From: JBNKHG01 sp050290225
GTDB lineage: Bacteria; Pseudomonadota; Gammaproteobacteria; Pseudomonadales; Cellvibrionaceae
Assembly: GCA_050290225.1 (NCBI GenBank)
Contig: JBNKHG010000058.1
Coordinates: 1 to 42,697 of the forward strand
Reading direction: 5' to 3'
DNA length: 42,697 nt
The notes beneath the pieces are model-generated. The model searched no databases, had not been told where the DNA came from, and saw only the letters and a list, made by a program, of their open reading frames with translations. Shown here piece after piece: positions 1 through 9,700 of this stretch; position 1 is the stretch's first letter, and each line of letters opens with the position of its first letter. Position numbers and translations under genes: made by a program.

Positions 1-633
1 AGTAAAAAAGAACAGGCTATCGCCCGGATTCTAGTCGAAGAGCTGTTGCAGCTACCGCAACTGGAGCAGCAATTACTGGTCCATATCCAGCAGCATCCCC
101 TGGCCACAGAGGAGCACTGGCGGGAGCTGCAACACCTGCTGGCCCAACACTCCCCGGAACAGGCGCGGCGTCGCCTGAACCAGGCCCTCACCCGCCTCAC
201 CGCCACCCAGGAGGGCAGCCGCGATATGATGCTGTTTCTGGCGCTGGGTATGCTCGGCCGCAGTTTTGGCGACAAGATCGCCTTCGGGAGTGCCATGGGG
301 TTGGGTTCGGCCGCAGCCACCAGTGTCTATATCGGTCAACAGTCGTTCTGGGGAGGCCTTTGGGTCCAGTGGTTTGGCGCTCCGGGCTGGGTGGCCGTCA
401 CCGGAGCCGCCGGGGGCATTCTGGCGGTGATACTGGTCACGCCGCTGATCGCACCGCTAACCGAATACGGTATCAACCGGGTGCGGGCGAAAAAATTCCT
501 TTACGAATCCGTCGACCGGGTCGAGCAGAATATACTCCACACCCGTGCCGATGCCGGCAGCATCGTCGGGCAAATGGGCAGTTTTATACAGCTGCTACCG
601 GAACTGCTACAGCTGTTGCGCGGCCTGAAATAG
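1..633 (+). CDS. Membrane-associated protein of unknown function, 5' truncated
   Basis: The reading frame is open from the first base of the window, so the true start lies upstream and at least 210 codons are present. The first internal start-like codon, a TTG at 46, has no special support. The N-terminal half is rich in Gln, Leu and Glu and probably helical. Residues around 75-150 are Gly/Ala-rich and hydrophobic (GMLGRSFGDKIAFGSAMGLG, then a segment ending VILVTPLIAPL), which suggests two or more membrane segments. The C-terminus is amphipathic and ends in a Leu-rich tail. I do not recognise the family. It is followed 77 bases later by the cyclotransferase-like gene, which appears to have its own -10 element. 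No function is assigned. Confidence 0.65.
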   Translation, partial: SKKEQAIARILVEELLQLPQLEQQLLVHIQQHPLATEEHWRELQHLLAQHSPEQARRRLNQALTRLTATQEGSRDMMLFLALGMLGRSFGDKIAFGSAMGLGSAAATSVYIGQQSFWGGLWVQWFGAPGWVAVTGAAGGILAVILVTPLIAPLTEYGINRVRAKKFLYESVDRVEQNILHTRADAGSIVGQMGSFIQLLPELLQLLRGLK

Positions 634-709
634 CGCCGTTGCGACAAGGATTCCCTTTGCGCAAAAAAAACCTATAATGCCCGCCGATTGCGACTGCGGA
701 TCTTTCACT

Positions 710-1207
710 ATGCAAGCGATTTTTCTCTACGGATCACTGATGGACGTCGACGTGCGCCACCATGTGTTTGCCGATTCCATTGCCGGGAGTGAGGTCTGCT
801 CTGCGGTGGCCTACGGCTATAAAACCATGACCTACCCCGGCGAGAATTTTCCGGTACTGGTGGTCGATCCCGCAGCCCGGGCCCGGGGCCAGGTGTTGCT
901 GTCGCCCGGTACCGAGGCACTTGAGCGCATGGCCTTCTACGAGGGCAACGAGTACGCCATGGCCAGTCTCGACGTCGAACTCGAGGATGGCCGGACCCTG
1001 GTGGCTCACTACAACCAGGCCTGCAATGAAAACCTGTTGTGTGTAAACCCCTGGTGCTTCCAGCAGTGGCAGTTGAGCGAACGCGACGCGCTGGTGGAAA
1101 TGTCCCGCCAATACATGGAGCGCTGCTGGGGCAAGATGTCGGTTGAGGAAGCCGATGCGGTCTGGCGCGAATTGCGACACTTGCGGACACAGCCTTCTGC
1201 GGTATAG
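710..1207 (+). CDS. Gamma-glutamylcyclotransferase-like (AIG2-like) protein
   Basis: A protein of about 165 residues that begins MQAIFLYGSLMD. The YGSL motif is the nucleotide-binding-like loop typical of the gamma-glutamylcyclotransferase/AIG2 fold. An acidic residue in the segment FYEGNEYAM is a candidate for the catalytic Glu of the family. Members release 5-oxoproline from gamma-glutamyl amines or act on related amides in the cytosol; the substrate here is unknown. An upstream in-frame ATG at 677 exists, but TATAAT at 673-678 overlaps it and looks like a -10 box, so the ATG at 710, directly before the conserved YGSL strand, is preferred. The C-terminal 60 residues are helical and Trp/Glu-rich. 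It seems to be a single-gene transcription unit. Confidence 0.75.
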   Translation: MQAIFLYGSLMDVDVRHHVFADSIAGSEVCSAVAYGYKTMTYPGENFPVLVVDPAARARGQVLLSPGTEALERMAFYEGNEYAMASLDVELEDGRTLVAHYNQACNENLLCVNPWCFQQWQLSERDALVEMSRQYMERCWGKMSVEEADAVWRELRHLRTQPSAV

Positions 1208-1518
1208 GTCGCCCCGCATACATTCTTAACCTCGCCATTCAGGGAGTTTCACTTGGCTTTGGGTATCCAAAGCGTCAAGCGAGACCTGCCAGGTCAGGCC
1301 GGTTACGGGGAAGCGGCGTACTTCCTATGCGACTGCCAATCCTTTAATATGCCAATGCCAAAACCAAGGATCGGAGACCTCTACAATCCGTAAACCTGGA
1401 GCGCCTGCGGCTTTACTTGTATTCGCTCTGGCACCGAATCGCTGCTGAAGGCGGTGGTCGTCGAGAAATAGCCTCTCCCTCTCTTGAAACAACTTTTCGA
1501 CTCGATGGTAATCGCCCT
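1208..1518. other. 310-base non-coding stretch with small hairpins
   Basis: No convincing gene is present; the open frame from 1417 is only the upstream extension of the lipoprotein gene. Two compact palindromes are visible: CTTTGG-GTAT-CCAAAG near 1258-1273 and GACCTG-C-CAGGTC near 1284-1296. A longer-range pair, ATCCTT/AAGGAT, lies around 1340-1374. The first two lie soon after the cyclotransferase gene but lack T-tracts, so they are not classical terminators. The stretch may be a structured 5' leader of the deacetylase lipoprotein. No known riboswitch consensus was recognised. Confidence 0.35.
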
Positions 1519-3672
1519 ATGCTGAAACGGATTTTCCTTATTGTACAAATCACAGTGATGTTTCTTTTTCTGTCAGCCTGTGGCGGTGGTGGTGGCGGTT
1601 CATCAGACGCTGGCGGCGAAGAAACGCCAGCACCCACACCGGTAACTGTCGTCGAAACCACACCAGAAGCCGGGGCTTTGTTTGTGAGTTTGGATACCAA
1701 TATCGAGATCGAGTTTGATGCTCAGGTCGATGCCTCCACGCTGGAGGCGGCTTTCTCCATCGATCAGTCCTTAACCGGATCTCTGAGCTACGATTCTGAC
1801 ACTCGGATTGCCAGCTTTACCCCTGCCAGTCCCCTGGCACCTTCAACGACTTATACCATTACCATCGATGACCAGCTCCGCAGCGCCGATGGTGGCCCGC
1901 TGACACAAGCGCTTTCATTCTCTTTTACCAGCGCCGGCCCTGCGGAAGCGACAACGCAAACCACACAGGTGCCGGCCCTTCTCGACCTGGCCGCGCGCAA
2001 TGGCACCTCGCAAACAGATACCCGAGGACTCTCCCAGGCCCTGGAGATCATGGGCATACCCTATATCCGCACCGAAAACCTGACGCAAGCGCTGACGGCT
2101 CCGCTGGTCTATATGGCCTCTTACATCAACAGCAGTACGTTTAACAGCGACGAGCGACAGCAGTTAAACGATTATGTCAGCAATGGCGGCGTAATCGTGT
2201 CGCGCAGTGTCTCCGATCCGGGACTCTATGCGCTGTTTGGCATAATCGACCAAAACAGAATCAATACCCGCGACAAAATGACCTGGGATCTCGATACGGA
2301 TGCCAGCGTCCTCAAGTATATTGATGCGCCCACCGAAATCACGGTCAGCCTGGGTGGTGGCGACTTTACCGAGTTCATTTATACCCGGAGTTACGTTGAA
2401 GATGGCGGTACGGTCCTCGCTCGCTATAACGATGACAGCGCCGGAGTAATCGAACACGCCACAAACCTGGGTAAGACCTATCTGTTGGGCGTGTCCTACG
2501 CCGATATCATTCTCCGCAACCAGATGAATCTGGATTACAGCGCTGATCGCGGCAAGCTCAACGACTATGAGCCTACAACCGATACCTTTATGTTATTTTT
2601 GCGGGCGATTTACGAAGAGAACGTTACCTATGCCACCTGGAAGCACACCAGCAGTGGTAACAGCAGGGGCAGCCTGATCATCACCCATGATGTCGATTCC
2701 CAGTCTTCTGCCGACTGGATGCCGGCCTTTGCCGAACTGGAGACCGACAACGGCATCAGTGCCACCTATAACATTAACGTCCACTATATTGATGACGCCA
2801 TCGACGGCGACTTTTACACCATGAATACAGCGGTTTATGCGACCGCCGTCGAGATGGGGCATGATATCGGCAGTCACAGCGTTGGGCATTTCCCCGATTG
2901 GGATAAAGAAGACACAGTGCCCGTCGGCGAGCCGGGCAACACGCGTGACGCCTATCAGCCTTACCACGATGGTACTGTCACTGCCGGGGCTACCGTATAC
3001 GGCGAACTGGAAGTGTCGCGGGACTTACTCGAAAGCGACCTGGGCGTCGATATAAAAACGTTTCGCTCCGGACACCTGTTATGGAATGATAACCAGGCCA
3101 CCGTTATGGAGGCGCTGGGGTATCGGTACGACAGCTCATTCAGCGCCAATGCCACGCTGACCAACTTCCCCTTCCGGGCGCTGTACGAACGCGTTATTTC
3201 CGCAGAGCGCTCGACCCTATACGAATTCCCCTTAAACACCTCCGACAGTGTCAGCGGCGAGCAGAGCCCGGACGAGACGGCGGCTATCTGGCTGGACGTG
3301 TTAAACCATAATCTGGATAACGGCGCCTTGACTGTGCTGTTGATCCATCCCAACCGGGATTACAAGGTGGAAGAGCAGGCGGCTTTTATTGCGGGGTTGC
3401 CCGAGGGCGTCGCCAGCCGCAACATGGATGCTTTCGGTGATTACTGGGCGGCCAGGGACCAACTCGGCGTCGAAGTCTCTCTCGAAAACAACATTCTCAC
3501 CTTGACGTTAAACACCGGCACAGAGGAAACGCTGCACCCGGACTTGAGTTTGGTGGTCAGGAACGGCATACAGCTCGCCCATCTGGTGGTGAGGCTGGAC
3601 ACCGGTGAGACAGTTGAATATAAAGCCAGTTTTGGTCCCACCGGGGATTTGAGGATCTACGACTTACAATAA
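1519..3672 (+). CDS. Secreted lipoprotein with Ig-like domain and polysaccharide deacetylase (NodB-like) domain
   Basis: The start at 1519 (MLKRIFLIVQ...) is chosen because it opens a lipoprotein signal peptide ending in the lipobox LSAC, followed by a Gly/Ser linker; an upstream extension to 1417 would spoil it. The mature protein has an SbsA/Big_5-like Ig domain at about residues 45-145 (DAQVDASTLEAAFSID and YTITID strands). A middle domain of about residues 160-370 looks like a type 1 glutamine-amidotransferase-like or DUF4350-like fold (LNDYVSNGGVIVSRSV). The C-terminal NodB-like domain, about residues 385-640, has DVD (metal/catalytic Asp) and HDIGSHSVGHFPD (metal-binding His). This predicts a surface-anchored enzyme that removes acyl groups from an extracellular or envelope polysaccharide. 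It has no obvious operon partner. The architecture is clear; the substrate is unknown. Confidence 0.85.
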   Translation: MLKRIFLIVQITVMFLFLSACGGGGGGSSDAGGEETPAPTPVTVVETTPEAGALFVSLDTNIEIEFDAQVDASTLEAAFSIDQSLTGSLSYDSDTRIASFTPASPLAPSTTYTITIDDQLRSADGGPLTQALSFSFTSAGPAEATTQTTQVPALLDLAARNGTSQTDTRGLSQALEIMGIPYIRTENLTQALTAPLVYMASYINSSTFNSDERQQLNDYVSNGGVIVSRSVSDPGLYALFGIIDQNRINTRDKMTWDLDTDASVLKYIDAPTEITVSLGGGDFTEFIYTRSYVEDGGTVLARYNDDSAGVIEHATNLGKTYLLGVSYADIILRNQMNLDYSADRGKLNDYEPTTDTFMLFLRAIYEENVTYATWKHTSSGNSRGSLIITHDVDSQSSADWMPAFAELETDNGISATYNINVHYIDDAIDGDFYTMNTAVYATAVEMGHDIGSHSVGHFPDWDKEDTVPVGEPGNTRDAYQPYHDGTVTAGATVYGELEVSRDLLESDLGVDIKTFRSGHLLWNDNQATVMEALGYRYDSSFSANATLTNFPFRALYERVISAERSTLYEFPLNTSDSVSGEQSPDETAAIWLDVLNHNLDNGALTVLLIHPNRDYKVEEQAAFIAGLPEGVASRNMDAFGDYWAARDQLGVEVSLENNILTLTLNTGTEETLHPDLSLVVRNGIQLAHLVVRLDTGETVEYKASFGPTGDLRIYDLQ

Positions 3673-3846
3673 AAAGCGTTGCATTTTCTGAGCGCGATAG
3701 CGGCTTCTATGGATCTTTGGCGAGTGAAGAGGAAAGTGGATTTTCAGGCGGTGTCGGCATGGATGACGATAAAATGCGACCGTTAGCCCCTGCTAAATTC
3801 TGGACGCATTGCCGAATTTTTCCATTGCTTTTAGAGCGCTAGGCAT

Positions 3847-4344
3847 ATGACATATCCGAAAATGAACATCGACGTAAAACTGGCCGACTATTCAGATCCG
3901 AAACACGCTAACGATATCGGCTATCTTATGGATAGTTACGCAAAAGATCCTATGGGTGGTTCCACTCCATTGTCCGAAGACGTTAAACGCAATTTGGCTC
4001 GAGAGCTATCAAAAATACCCCATGCTTTTACCGTGTTGTGTTATGTGGATAATCAACCGGCAGGGTTGGTGAACGGTTTCGAGGGCTTCTCAACATTCAA
4101 ATGCAAACCCCTGATCAATATCCATGACGTGGTTGTGATGGGCGCATTCAGGGGGCAGGGGTTAAGCCGGATAATGCTGTCCAAAGTAGAAGATGTGGCG
4201 AGGGAGAGAGGTTGCTGCAAAATGACGCTTGAAGTGTTGGACGGCAATATCGCGGCCAAAAGCGCCTACCTCCGTTTTGGGTTCGAGGGCTATGAACTGG
4301 ACCCGGCAATGGGCAAGGCGCTGTTTTGGCAAAAGCAGCTGTAA
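3847..4344 (+). CDS. GNAT-family N-acetyltransferase
   Basis: A 165-residue cytosolic protein with a GNAT fold. Strand beta4 (INIHDVVVMGAFRG) leads into the acetyl-CoA pyrophosphate loop RGQGLSR. It is followed by the helix and strand VARERGCCKMTLEVLDGN and by AAKSAYLRFGFEGYEL, the usual C-terminal A..aY...GF motif. Members transfer an acetyl group from acetyl-CoA to a small amine or a protein N-terminus; the acceptor cannot be told from the sequence. An alternative start is the internal Met at codon 6. A small ABM-domain protein follows 58 bases downstream on the same strand, so the two may be co-transcribed. Confidence 0.85.
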   Translation: MTYPKMNIDVKLADYSDPKHANDIGYLMDSYAKDPMGGSTPLSEDVKRNLARELSKIPHAFTVLCYVDNQPAGLVNGFEGFSTFKCKPLINIHDVVVMGAFRGQGLSRIMLSKVEDVARERGCCKMTLEVLDGNIAAKSAYLRFGFEGYELDPAMGKALFWQKQL

Positions 4345-4402
4345 GCGTATTAATCAGTGTGCACGATACTGTTATCACCTGTCCTGTCTGGAGACCGATC
4401 TG

Positions 4403-4696
4403 ATGTATGCCGTTATTTTTAGAGCTGAGGTCGCCAAGCTGGACCCCGAGTATTCCGCCACGGCAGAGCGGTTGCGAACCTTGGCTATCAACCGATATGG
4501 CTGCCGGGAGTTTACCGCCTGCACCGAGGGCGGATACGAAATCGCCATTTCCTATTGGGACAGCGAAGCGCAGATCAAAGACTGGAAGCAGGACCCCGAA
4601 CACCAGGCTGCCCAGGCCAAGGGGCATTGCAAGTGGTATAAGTTTTACAGCGTGCAGGTGGTTGAGGTGCTGCGGGAGTCTGGTTCAGACCTATAA
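4403..4696 (+). CDS. Small ABM/dabb-type monooxygenase-like protein
   Basis: A 97-residue protein beginning MYAVIFRAEVAKLDPEY, with the pattern of the antibiotic-biosynthesis-monooxygenase (ABM) ferredoxin-like fold. It has an N-terminal beta strand, an ERLRTLAI helix, a central GYEIAISYWDSEAQIKDW region and a C-terminal YKFYSVQVVEVL strand. The open frame runs further upstream to 4229, but that part overlaps the acetyltransferase gene in another frame. GGAG about ten bases upstream of 4403 supports this start. Members are dimeric and may oxidise quinol-like substrates or serve as heme-degrading or purely structural proteins. The second conserved aromatic/His position cannot be judged without an alignment. 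Confidence 0.8.
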   Translation: MYAVIFRAEVAKLDPEYSATAERLRTLAINRYGCREFTACTEGGYEIAISYWDSEAQIKDWKQDPEHQAAQAKGHCKWYKFYSVQVVEVLRESGSDL

Positions 4697-4745
4697 TAAT
4701 CAGAGGCCTGAAAGGGCCGTAGAAAAGAAAAGCATTGGTGACACT

Positions 4746-6053
4746 ATGCGATTGATACGCCTGCTCAAGAAAGACCTGGCGAGGGAATCCACCACTTGGG
4801 TTGCCAAAGGCCTGATCTCGCGCGATCAGGCCAGGGCTATCTGCAACCAATACGACATCGACTACGACGCCATTCAAAACCGCTCTACCGGATATCAACT
4901 GCTGGTGTCGCTCGGGTATCTGTTTATCGGCCTGGCGCTGATCACGCTGCTGGGGGCCAACTGGGATGAGATTCCCCGAGCGGTGCGTCTGGCCGGAGTG
5001 CTCGTCATTACTTTGGGAACCCAGGGGGTGGCCCTGTGGTACTACGCGAAAAAGAAGGTGGCTCGAGCCGTTGGGCTGTTTTTCCTGGGCAATTTGTTCT
5101 TCGGCGCTGCCATTATCCTGATTGCGCAGATCTATCACCTGGGCGAGCATATGCCCGATGGTGTGTTCTGGTGGGCGTTGGGCAGCCTGCCGTTTGGTGT
5201 GTTGCTGCGTCATCCCGGTTTGACGCTTTTTAGCAGTTTGTTGGCCCTGGTGTGGTTTTTCCTGGAGTACAGCATGGGCTTTTTCCCCAGCTGGATGCCG
5301 GTGTTTATCGCCGCCGGTATCTACGTCTTGATACAGGGGCGGCCCAGTGTTCTGTTATTTCTTACCGTTGCCGCCAGTGTGGGACTTTGGGTGGAGGCGT
5401 CGTTGTCGGCCGCATGGACTGGCGAACACCAGCGAATGACGTTGTACGCCGAACACTTTTTTGTCGCTGTCGCCCTGTTTGTCTTCGCCTACGCTTTCAG
5501 TGTGTGGCTGCATACCCGCGATAGCGGCAAGGCCAAGGATTACGGCGTCATCCTGTCGCTCTGGTCTCTGCGTTTCGGTTTGGTGGCGATGTTGGTATTG
5601 ACCTACGCCGAGCCCTGGAAGGCACTGATAGAAGCGGATTGGAAACACCAGGTATCCATGTGGCAGATAGTGGGGTTGTTACTGGGTGGCTCCTTGTGGC
5701 TGGGCTGGCGCTTGGGCAGGTGGCCGTGGCTCGTGCCTATCGTGGCCTTTTGTGGCCTGACGATGGTAGCTGTTCTCGCGGTCGACGATGCCGCCCATGC
5801 TCTCTATTTCCAGGTGCTGTATAACCTCGCTCTGGTCGGCGCGGGCATTGGGCTGATCCTGCATGGGATTCGGGCGGGTATTTCCCATTACTTCTTTCTC
5901 GGAATTGCCGCCGTATTGCTGGTGGCCTTTATTCGCTACGTCGATCTGATCGGTGACTACATCGGTGGTGCGGCGCTGTTTATGGTATTGGCGGTAATGC
6001 TGCTGGGAGCGGCCAGGTACTGGAAACAACAGCATAAGGAGGGCGGCCGGTGA
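4746..6053 (+). CDS. DUF2157 multi-spanning membrane protein
   Basis: A 435-residue integral membrane protein. A soluble N-terminus of about 50 residues (LARESTTWVAKGLISRDQARAI is a helical DUF2157 signature) is followed by about a dozen hydrophobic segments starting at LLVSLGYLFIGLALITLLGA. The start at 4746 is chosen because the open frame upstream of it is a shadow of the ABM gene. Its stop codon overlaps the GTG start of the next gene by four bases (GTGA), indicating translational coupling with the GDYXXLXY-domain protein. This pairing is common across bacteria, yet its biochemical role is unknown. The two proteins probably form an inner-membrane complex. Confidence 0.85.
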   Translation: MRLIRLLKKDLARESTTWVAKGLISRDQARAICNQYDIDYDAIQNRSTGYQLLVSLGYLFIGLALITLLGANWDEIPRAVRLAGVLVITLGTQGVALWYYAKKKVARAVGLFFLGNLFFGAAIILIAQIYHLGEHMPDGVFWWALGSLPFGVLLRHPGLTLFSSLLALVWFFLEYSMGFFPSWMPVFIAAGIYVLIQGRPSVLLFLTVAASVGLWVEASLSAAWTGEHQRMTLYAEHFFVAVALFVFAYAFSVWLHTRDSGKAKDYGVILSLWSLRFGLVAMLVLTYAEPWKALIEADWKHQVSMWQIVGLLLGGSLWLGWRLGRWPWLVPIVAFCGLTMVAVLAVDDAAHALYFQVLYNLALVGAGIGLILHGIRAGISHYFFLGIAAVLLVAFIRYVDLIGDYIGGAALFMVLAVMLLGAARYWKQQHKEGGR

Positions 6054-6589
6054 AACGTTCAACCCTGGCGCTGGCGGGCGCAATCGGATTGCAGTTTCTG
6101 ATTTTAACGGGAATGCTGGCCAAGGCGGCCATGCCTCTGTGGACTGGGACCGAGATTCGCGTCAAGACGGTACCGGTGGATCCTCGTTCGATGTTTCGCG
6201 GTAACTACGCCCGCTTGAATTACGAGTTTGGGCAACTACCCGATAATGCCCTGGCGGGAATCTCCGGGCTTCGTGTCGGTGAGGTGATCTATGTTGGCCT
6301 GCAGCCCGGTGCGAGTGGCCTTTACCAATTTGCCACTGCTTCCCTGGATCAGCCTTCTGAAGGTGTTTTCCTGCGTGGCCGATTGACCCGGGCAGTTGCG
6401 CCCTATCATGTTAGCTACGGCATCGAGGCGTTTTTCGCCCCGAAACAGAAGGCCGTGCAATTGGAACGAGAGTTGGTTAACGGTGGTGTGGCGGTGTTGA
6501 AAGTTGCTGGCAGCGGCCGGGCGGCATTGGTGACGGTGGTGCCGAATCCCTCTGCACCCCCCTCGGCGAATAATCGGGCCGATCAATAA
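6050..6589 (+). CDS. GDYXXLXY-domain membrane-anchored protein
   Basis: A 179-residue protein whose GTG start overlaps the stop of the DUF2157 gene by four bases. One N-terminal membrane segment (LALAGAIGLQFLILTGMLA) precedes a periplasmic domain carrying RGNYARLNYEF, which matches the GDYXXLXY family motif with Asn in place of the usual Asp. A second conserved-looking stretch is FLRGRLTRAV and YGIEAFFAP. The tail is Pro/Ser-rich. It almost certainly works with the DUF2157 protein; the function of the pair is not known. The gene is convergent with the GGDEF-EAL gene, with a short tandem-repeat tract between them. Confidence 0.85.
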   Translation: MKRSTLALAGAIGLQFLILTGMLAKAAMPLWTGTEIRVKTVPVDPRSMFRGNYARLNYEFGQLPDNALAGISGLRVGEVIYVGLQPGASGLYQFATASLDQPSEGVFLRGRLTRAVAPYHVSYGIEAFFAPKQKAVQLERELVNGGVAVLKVAGSGRAALVTVVPNPSAPPSANNRADQ

Positions 6590-6623
6590 ATAACTGGCCG
6601 AAGACGTCTGTTGTACGATGCCT

Positions 6624-6716
6624 GTTTTACTACGACGTTTGTTTTACTAAGTCGGTCGTTTTACTAAGTCGGTCGTTTTACTAAGTCGGTCGTTTTACTA
6701 AGTCGGTCGTTTTACA
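6624..6716. repeat. 17-bp tandem repeat between convergent genes
   Basis: Four identical head-to-tail copies of the 17-base unit GTTTTACTAAGTCGGTC occupy 6641-6708. A degenerate copy sits before them (6624-6640, sharing GTTTTACTA) and a partial copy after them (from 6709) that runs into the stop codon of the minus-strand GGDEF-EAL gene. On the minus strand each unit carries both TAG and TAA. Because 17 is not a multiple of three, the array closes all reading frames entering it from that side. Confidence 0.9.
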
Positions 6717-9700
6717 AAGTTTCGCTGGTTGACTCCGGCCTCTTCTCGTATTCCAGGCGCTCGGCAAAGTCCAGATCGCTCTCGGGTTTAGCCAGGAAGT
6801 AACCCTGCGCGAAGTTGCAGCCGCGCATTTGCAAATGCGTCAATTGTTCTTCGGTTTCCACACCTTCGGCCACCACCTGCAGGGAGAGTTTTTGCGACAG
6901 GCTAATGATGGCGTCAGTGAGGGTGCTGGCGGTGTTGTTCTGCCCCAGTTTGCTGACAAAAGAGCGGTCGATTTTGATGATATCGATAGGGAACTTGGTC
7001 AGGTAACTGAGGGAAGAATAACCGGTACCAAAGTCGTCGATGGCGATGGTGACGCCAATGGCTTTGAGCCGTGCCAGCACCTCCAGGGCGCGTTCGGAAT
7101 CCTCTATCAGCAAGCGCTCAGTGATTTCCACGGTCACCGCCAGCGACTGCGCGGCCTGGGTCACCAGTGATAGCCACAGTTGCAGGGAATTGTCCTTGGC
7201 AGAGAACACCCGGGGCGACACATTGATGGAGAGGCCCACACGATGACCATGGGTTCTGGCCAGCTCAGTCAGATATCTGCTGGCACTGGTCAGTACAAAG
7301 CGGTCAATCTCGTTGATCAGGCCGGTTTCTTCCGCCAGACCTACAAATTCGCTGGTCGGTATCTGCTCGCCGTTCTCGAACCAGCGTACCAGGGCTTCGC
7401 ATTTGGCGACCCGGTTGTCCGTCAGGCTCACGATCGGCTGGTAATAGACTTGCAGGCGTTTTTCGCTGAGGGCGGTGGCCAACTGCGTGTGCAGCTTGTG
7501 GCGCTTTTCCGATTGTGCCTGCATGGCCTGGGTAAAGTAGTGCCAACCATTGCGTCCCGATTTCTTGACCTCGTACATGGCCTGGTCGGCGTTGGATACC
7601 AGCTCCTCGGCGTTGTCGCCGTCGTCGGGAAATACTGAGATGCCGATACTGGCGCTGCAAAATACCTGGTTGGCGCCCAACTCGTAGGGTTGGTTCAGGG
7701 ACTGGATAATCTGCTTGGCGCAGGCCAGGGGGACGCTGGCGTCTTCGATGTCCTGAATAATCACAGTGAACTCATCGCCGCTGTAACGGGCAACGGTGTC
7801 GGACTCACGGACACTGGATTTAACGCGTCTACCGACCTCCTGCAATAGCTGATCGCCGGCCTGGTGGCCGAGGTTGTCGTTGACGGGCTTGAAATTGTCC
7901 AGGTCGATAAACAGCACCGCCAGTTTGCGCTGGTCGCGCTTGGCCTTGGCAATGCTCTTGGCGAGACGGTTGTTAAACAGGAATCGGTTGGGAAGGCCGG
8001 TCAACAGGTCGTAGGTGGCCTGCTGTTGGATGACATCGGTGAACTGCTTGCGTTCGGTAATATCCTGGATAGCGCCTATCATGTCGTAGCGGTTGGGACC
8101 CAGGTTGCTGGGGGCGGGTGTACCGATGGTACGCAGCCAGCGTTTGCTGTTTTCGGCAGTGGTATAAAAGAGCTCGATATCGAATGCCTTACCGGCCAGG
8201 GCTCCGTCGATTTTGTCTATCAATGTCGCCGCCTGCTGGGGGTCGAAAACGTCCAATATATCCTGCAGGCCCAGGTGCCTGTTTGACAGTTCTATTCCCA
8301 ACGCTTGCGCGCACGGTGGACTCCAAAAGGTAATTGCCTTGTTGGCATTGAGTCTGAAACCGCCAATCAGGGCCAGTTCGCCCACTTCCTGGAGCAGATT
8401 TTCACTTTCCTGCAGGGCACGCTGATAGCGGCGCTCGTTGCTGAGTTGGCGGCTGCGGTAGAGGGCGATGAACAGCAGCAGGCTGGCCAGGGTAAGGGAG
8501 CCACCGCGTAGGGCCCAGACATCTGTGCGATTGGTGCCCCAACCGTGTTTGGGCTTGGCCGCCAGCAGCCAGGCGCCATCGCCCACAGCGATACTGGTTT
8601 GCACGGCGAGCGCGTCGCTGAACAGGCTTTCCTCTCCATAGAAAACCTCGCCGTCGCTACCGAGCCCATCCTTGCCGCGAATGGCGATGTCTATATCCAT
8701 TTCCGGGTCCAGCAGGCCTGAGGCCTGATAGAGAGCGTTGGCGTCAAGGGGGGCGGAAACAATGCCCCAGAACTGCGGGCTGCCGTCTTCCGCTTCCGTA
8801 AACACAGCGGTGCGACCGATAAAGGCGATACCTCCCTGCACCATATTCACGGGGCCGGCGATCACCATTTGACCACTGCTGCGGGCTCGCTCTGCGGCAG
8901 TGCGCTGTTCGTCGTGGAGGCGATAATCGAGCCCGAGGGCTTTGGCGTTTCCGGCGAGGGGATGGATCAGTTTAATCACCATATCCGGGGCCGCAGCCAG
9001 GTTGATCAGTAGCGGTTCCTGCCGCAGTACGGCGCGGGCATAGCGTTCGAATTCGGGTTGCTGGATATCCGGGTTGATGGAGATATGCGCGGCCAGACCG
9101 CGGATAAGCGAGAGCGTGTTGTTGATGGAACCCACCAGCCTGGCACTGATGGCATTGATCTGTTCAGTGGCATCCAATCTTAGTTTTTGCTGCTGGATTC
9201 TGCGCCAATAGTCTTCCAGGGTGATCTCCGTTAACAGTACACCGCCCAGGATCAGGGCGTAGGAGAGCCAGGCGCGGCGTTGGCGGCGTAACAGGTAAAA
9301 GCCGGTGGCCACGACCAGTGTCATCACCAGCACGGTAGCGCTGGTGATGAGTTCGGTGTGTGAACGCCGTTCCCGGCTCGGGAACAGGCTGTCGACCTCC
9401 CAGGGGGTATTGATTACTCCGACGGCGCGCAACTCCTTGACCATATGCGTCCAGCGCATCGGGTTATTGTGGCCCACCTCCAAATAGGGGTAGGCCATAT
9501 ATTCATCAATAATGCCGGCAAAGGCCTGGTTGTAGGCCTCCTGGTCTTTATAGCTGAATATGTTGCGGGTGAGTGTACGGGAAATCTTGCTGGCAACTTG
9601 CTGGCGGTTTTCCAACGCGTATTGCCAGCCCTTGAGGCTGGCACGCAGGAAGCGTTCTACCAGTGCGGGATCCCGTTGTTGCAGCCGGGAATGGGTGTAG

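Noticed and set aside
4407..4745. N-terminal extension of the DUF2157 protein
   Set aside because: It overlaps the ABM-type gene in another frame and has no membrane-protein character.
6624..6716. CRISPR array
   Set aside because: Units are directly adjacent with no spacers and there are no cas genes.
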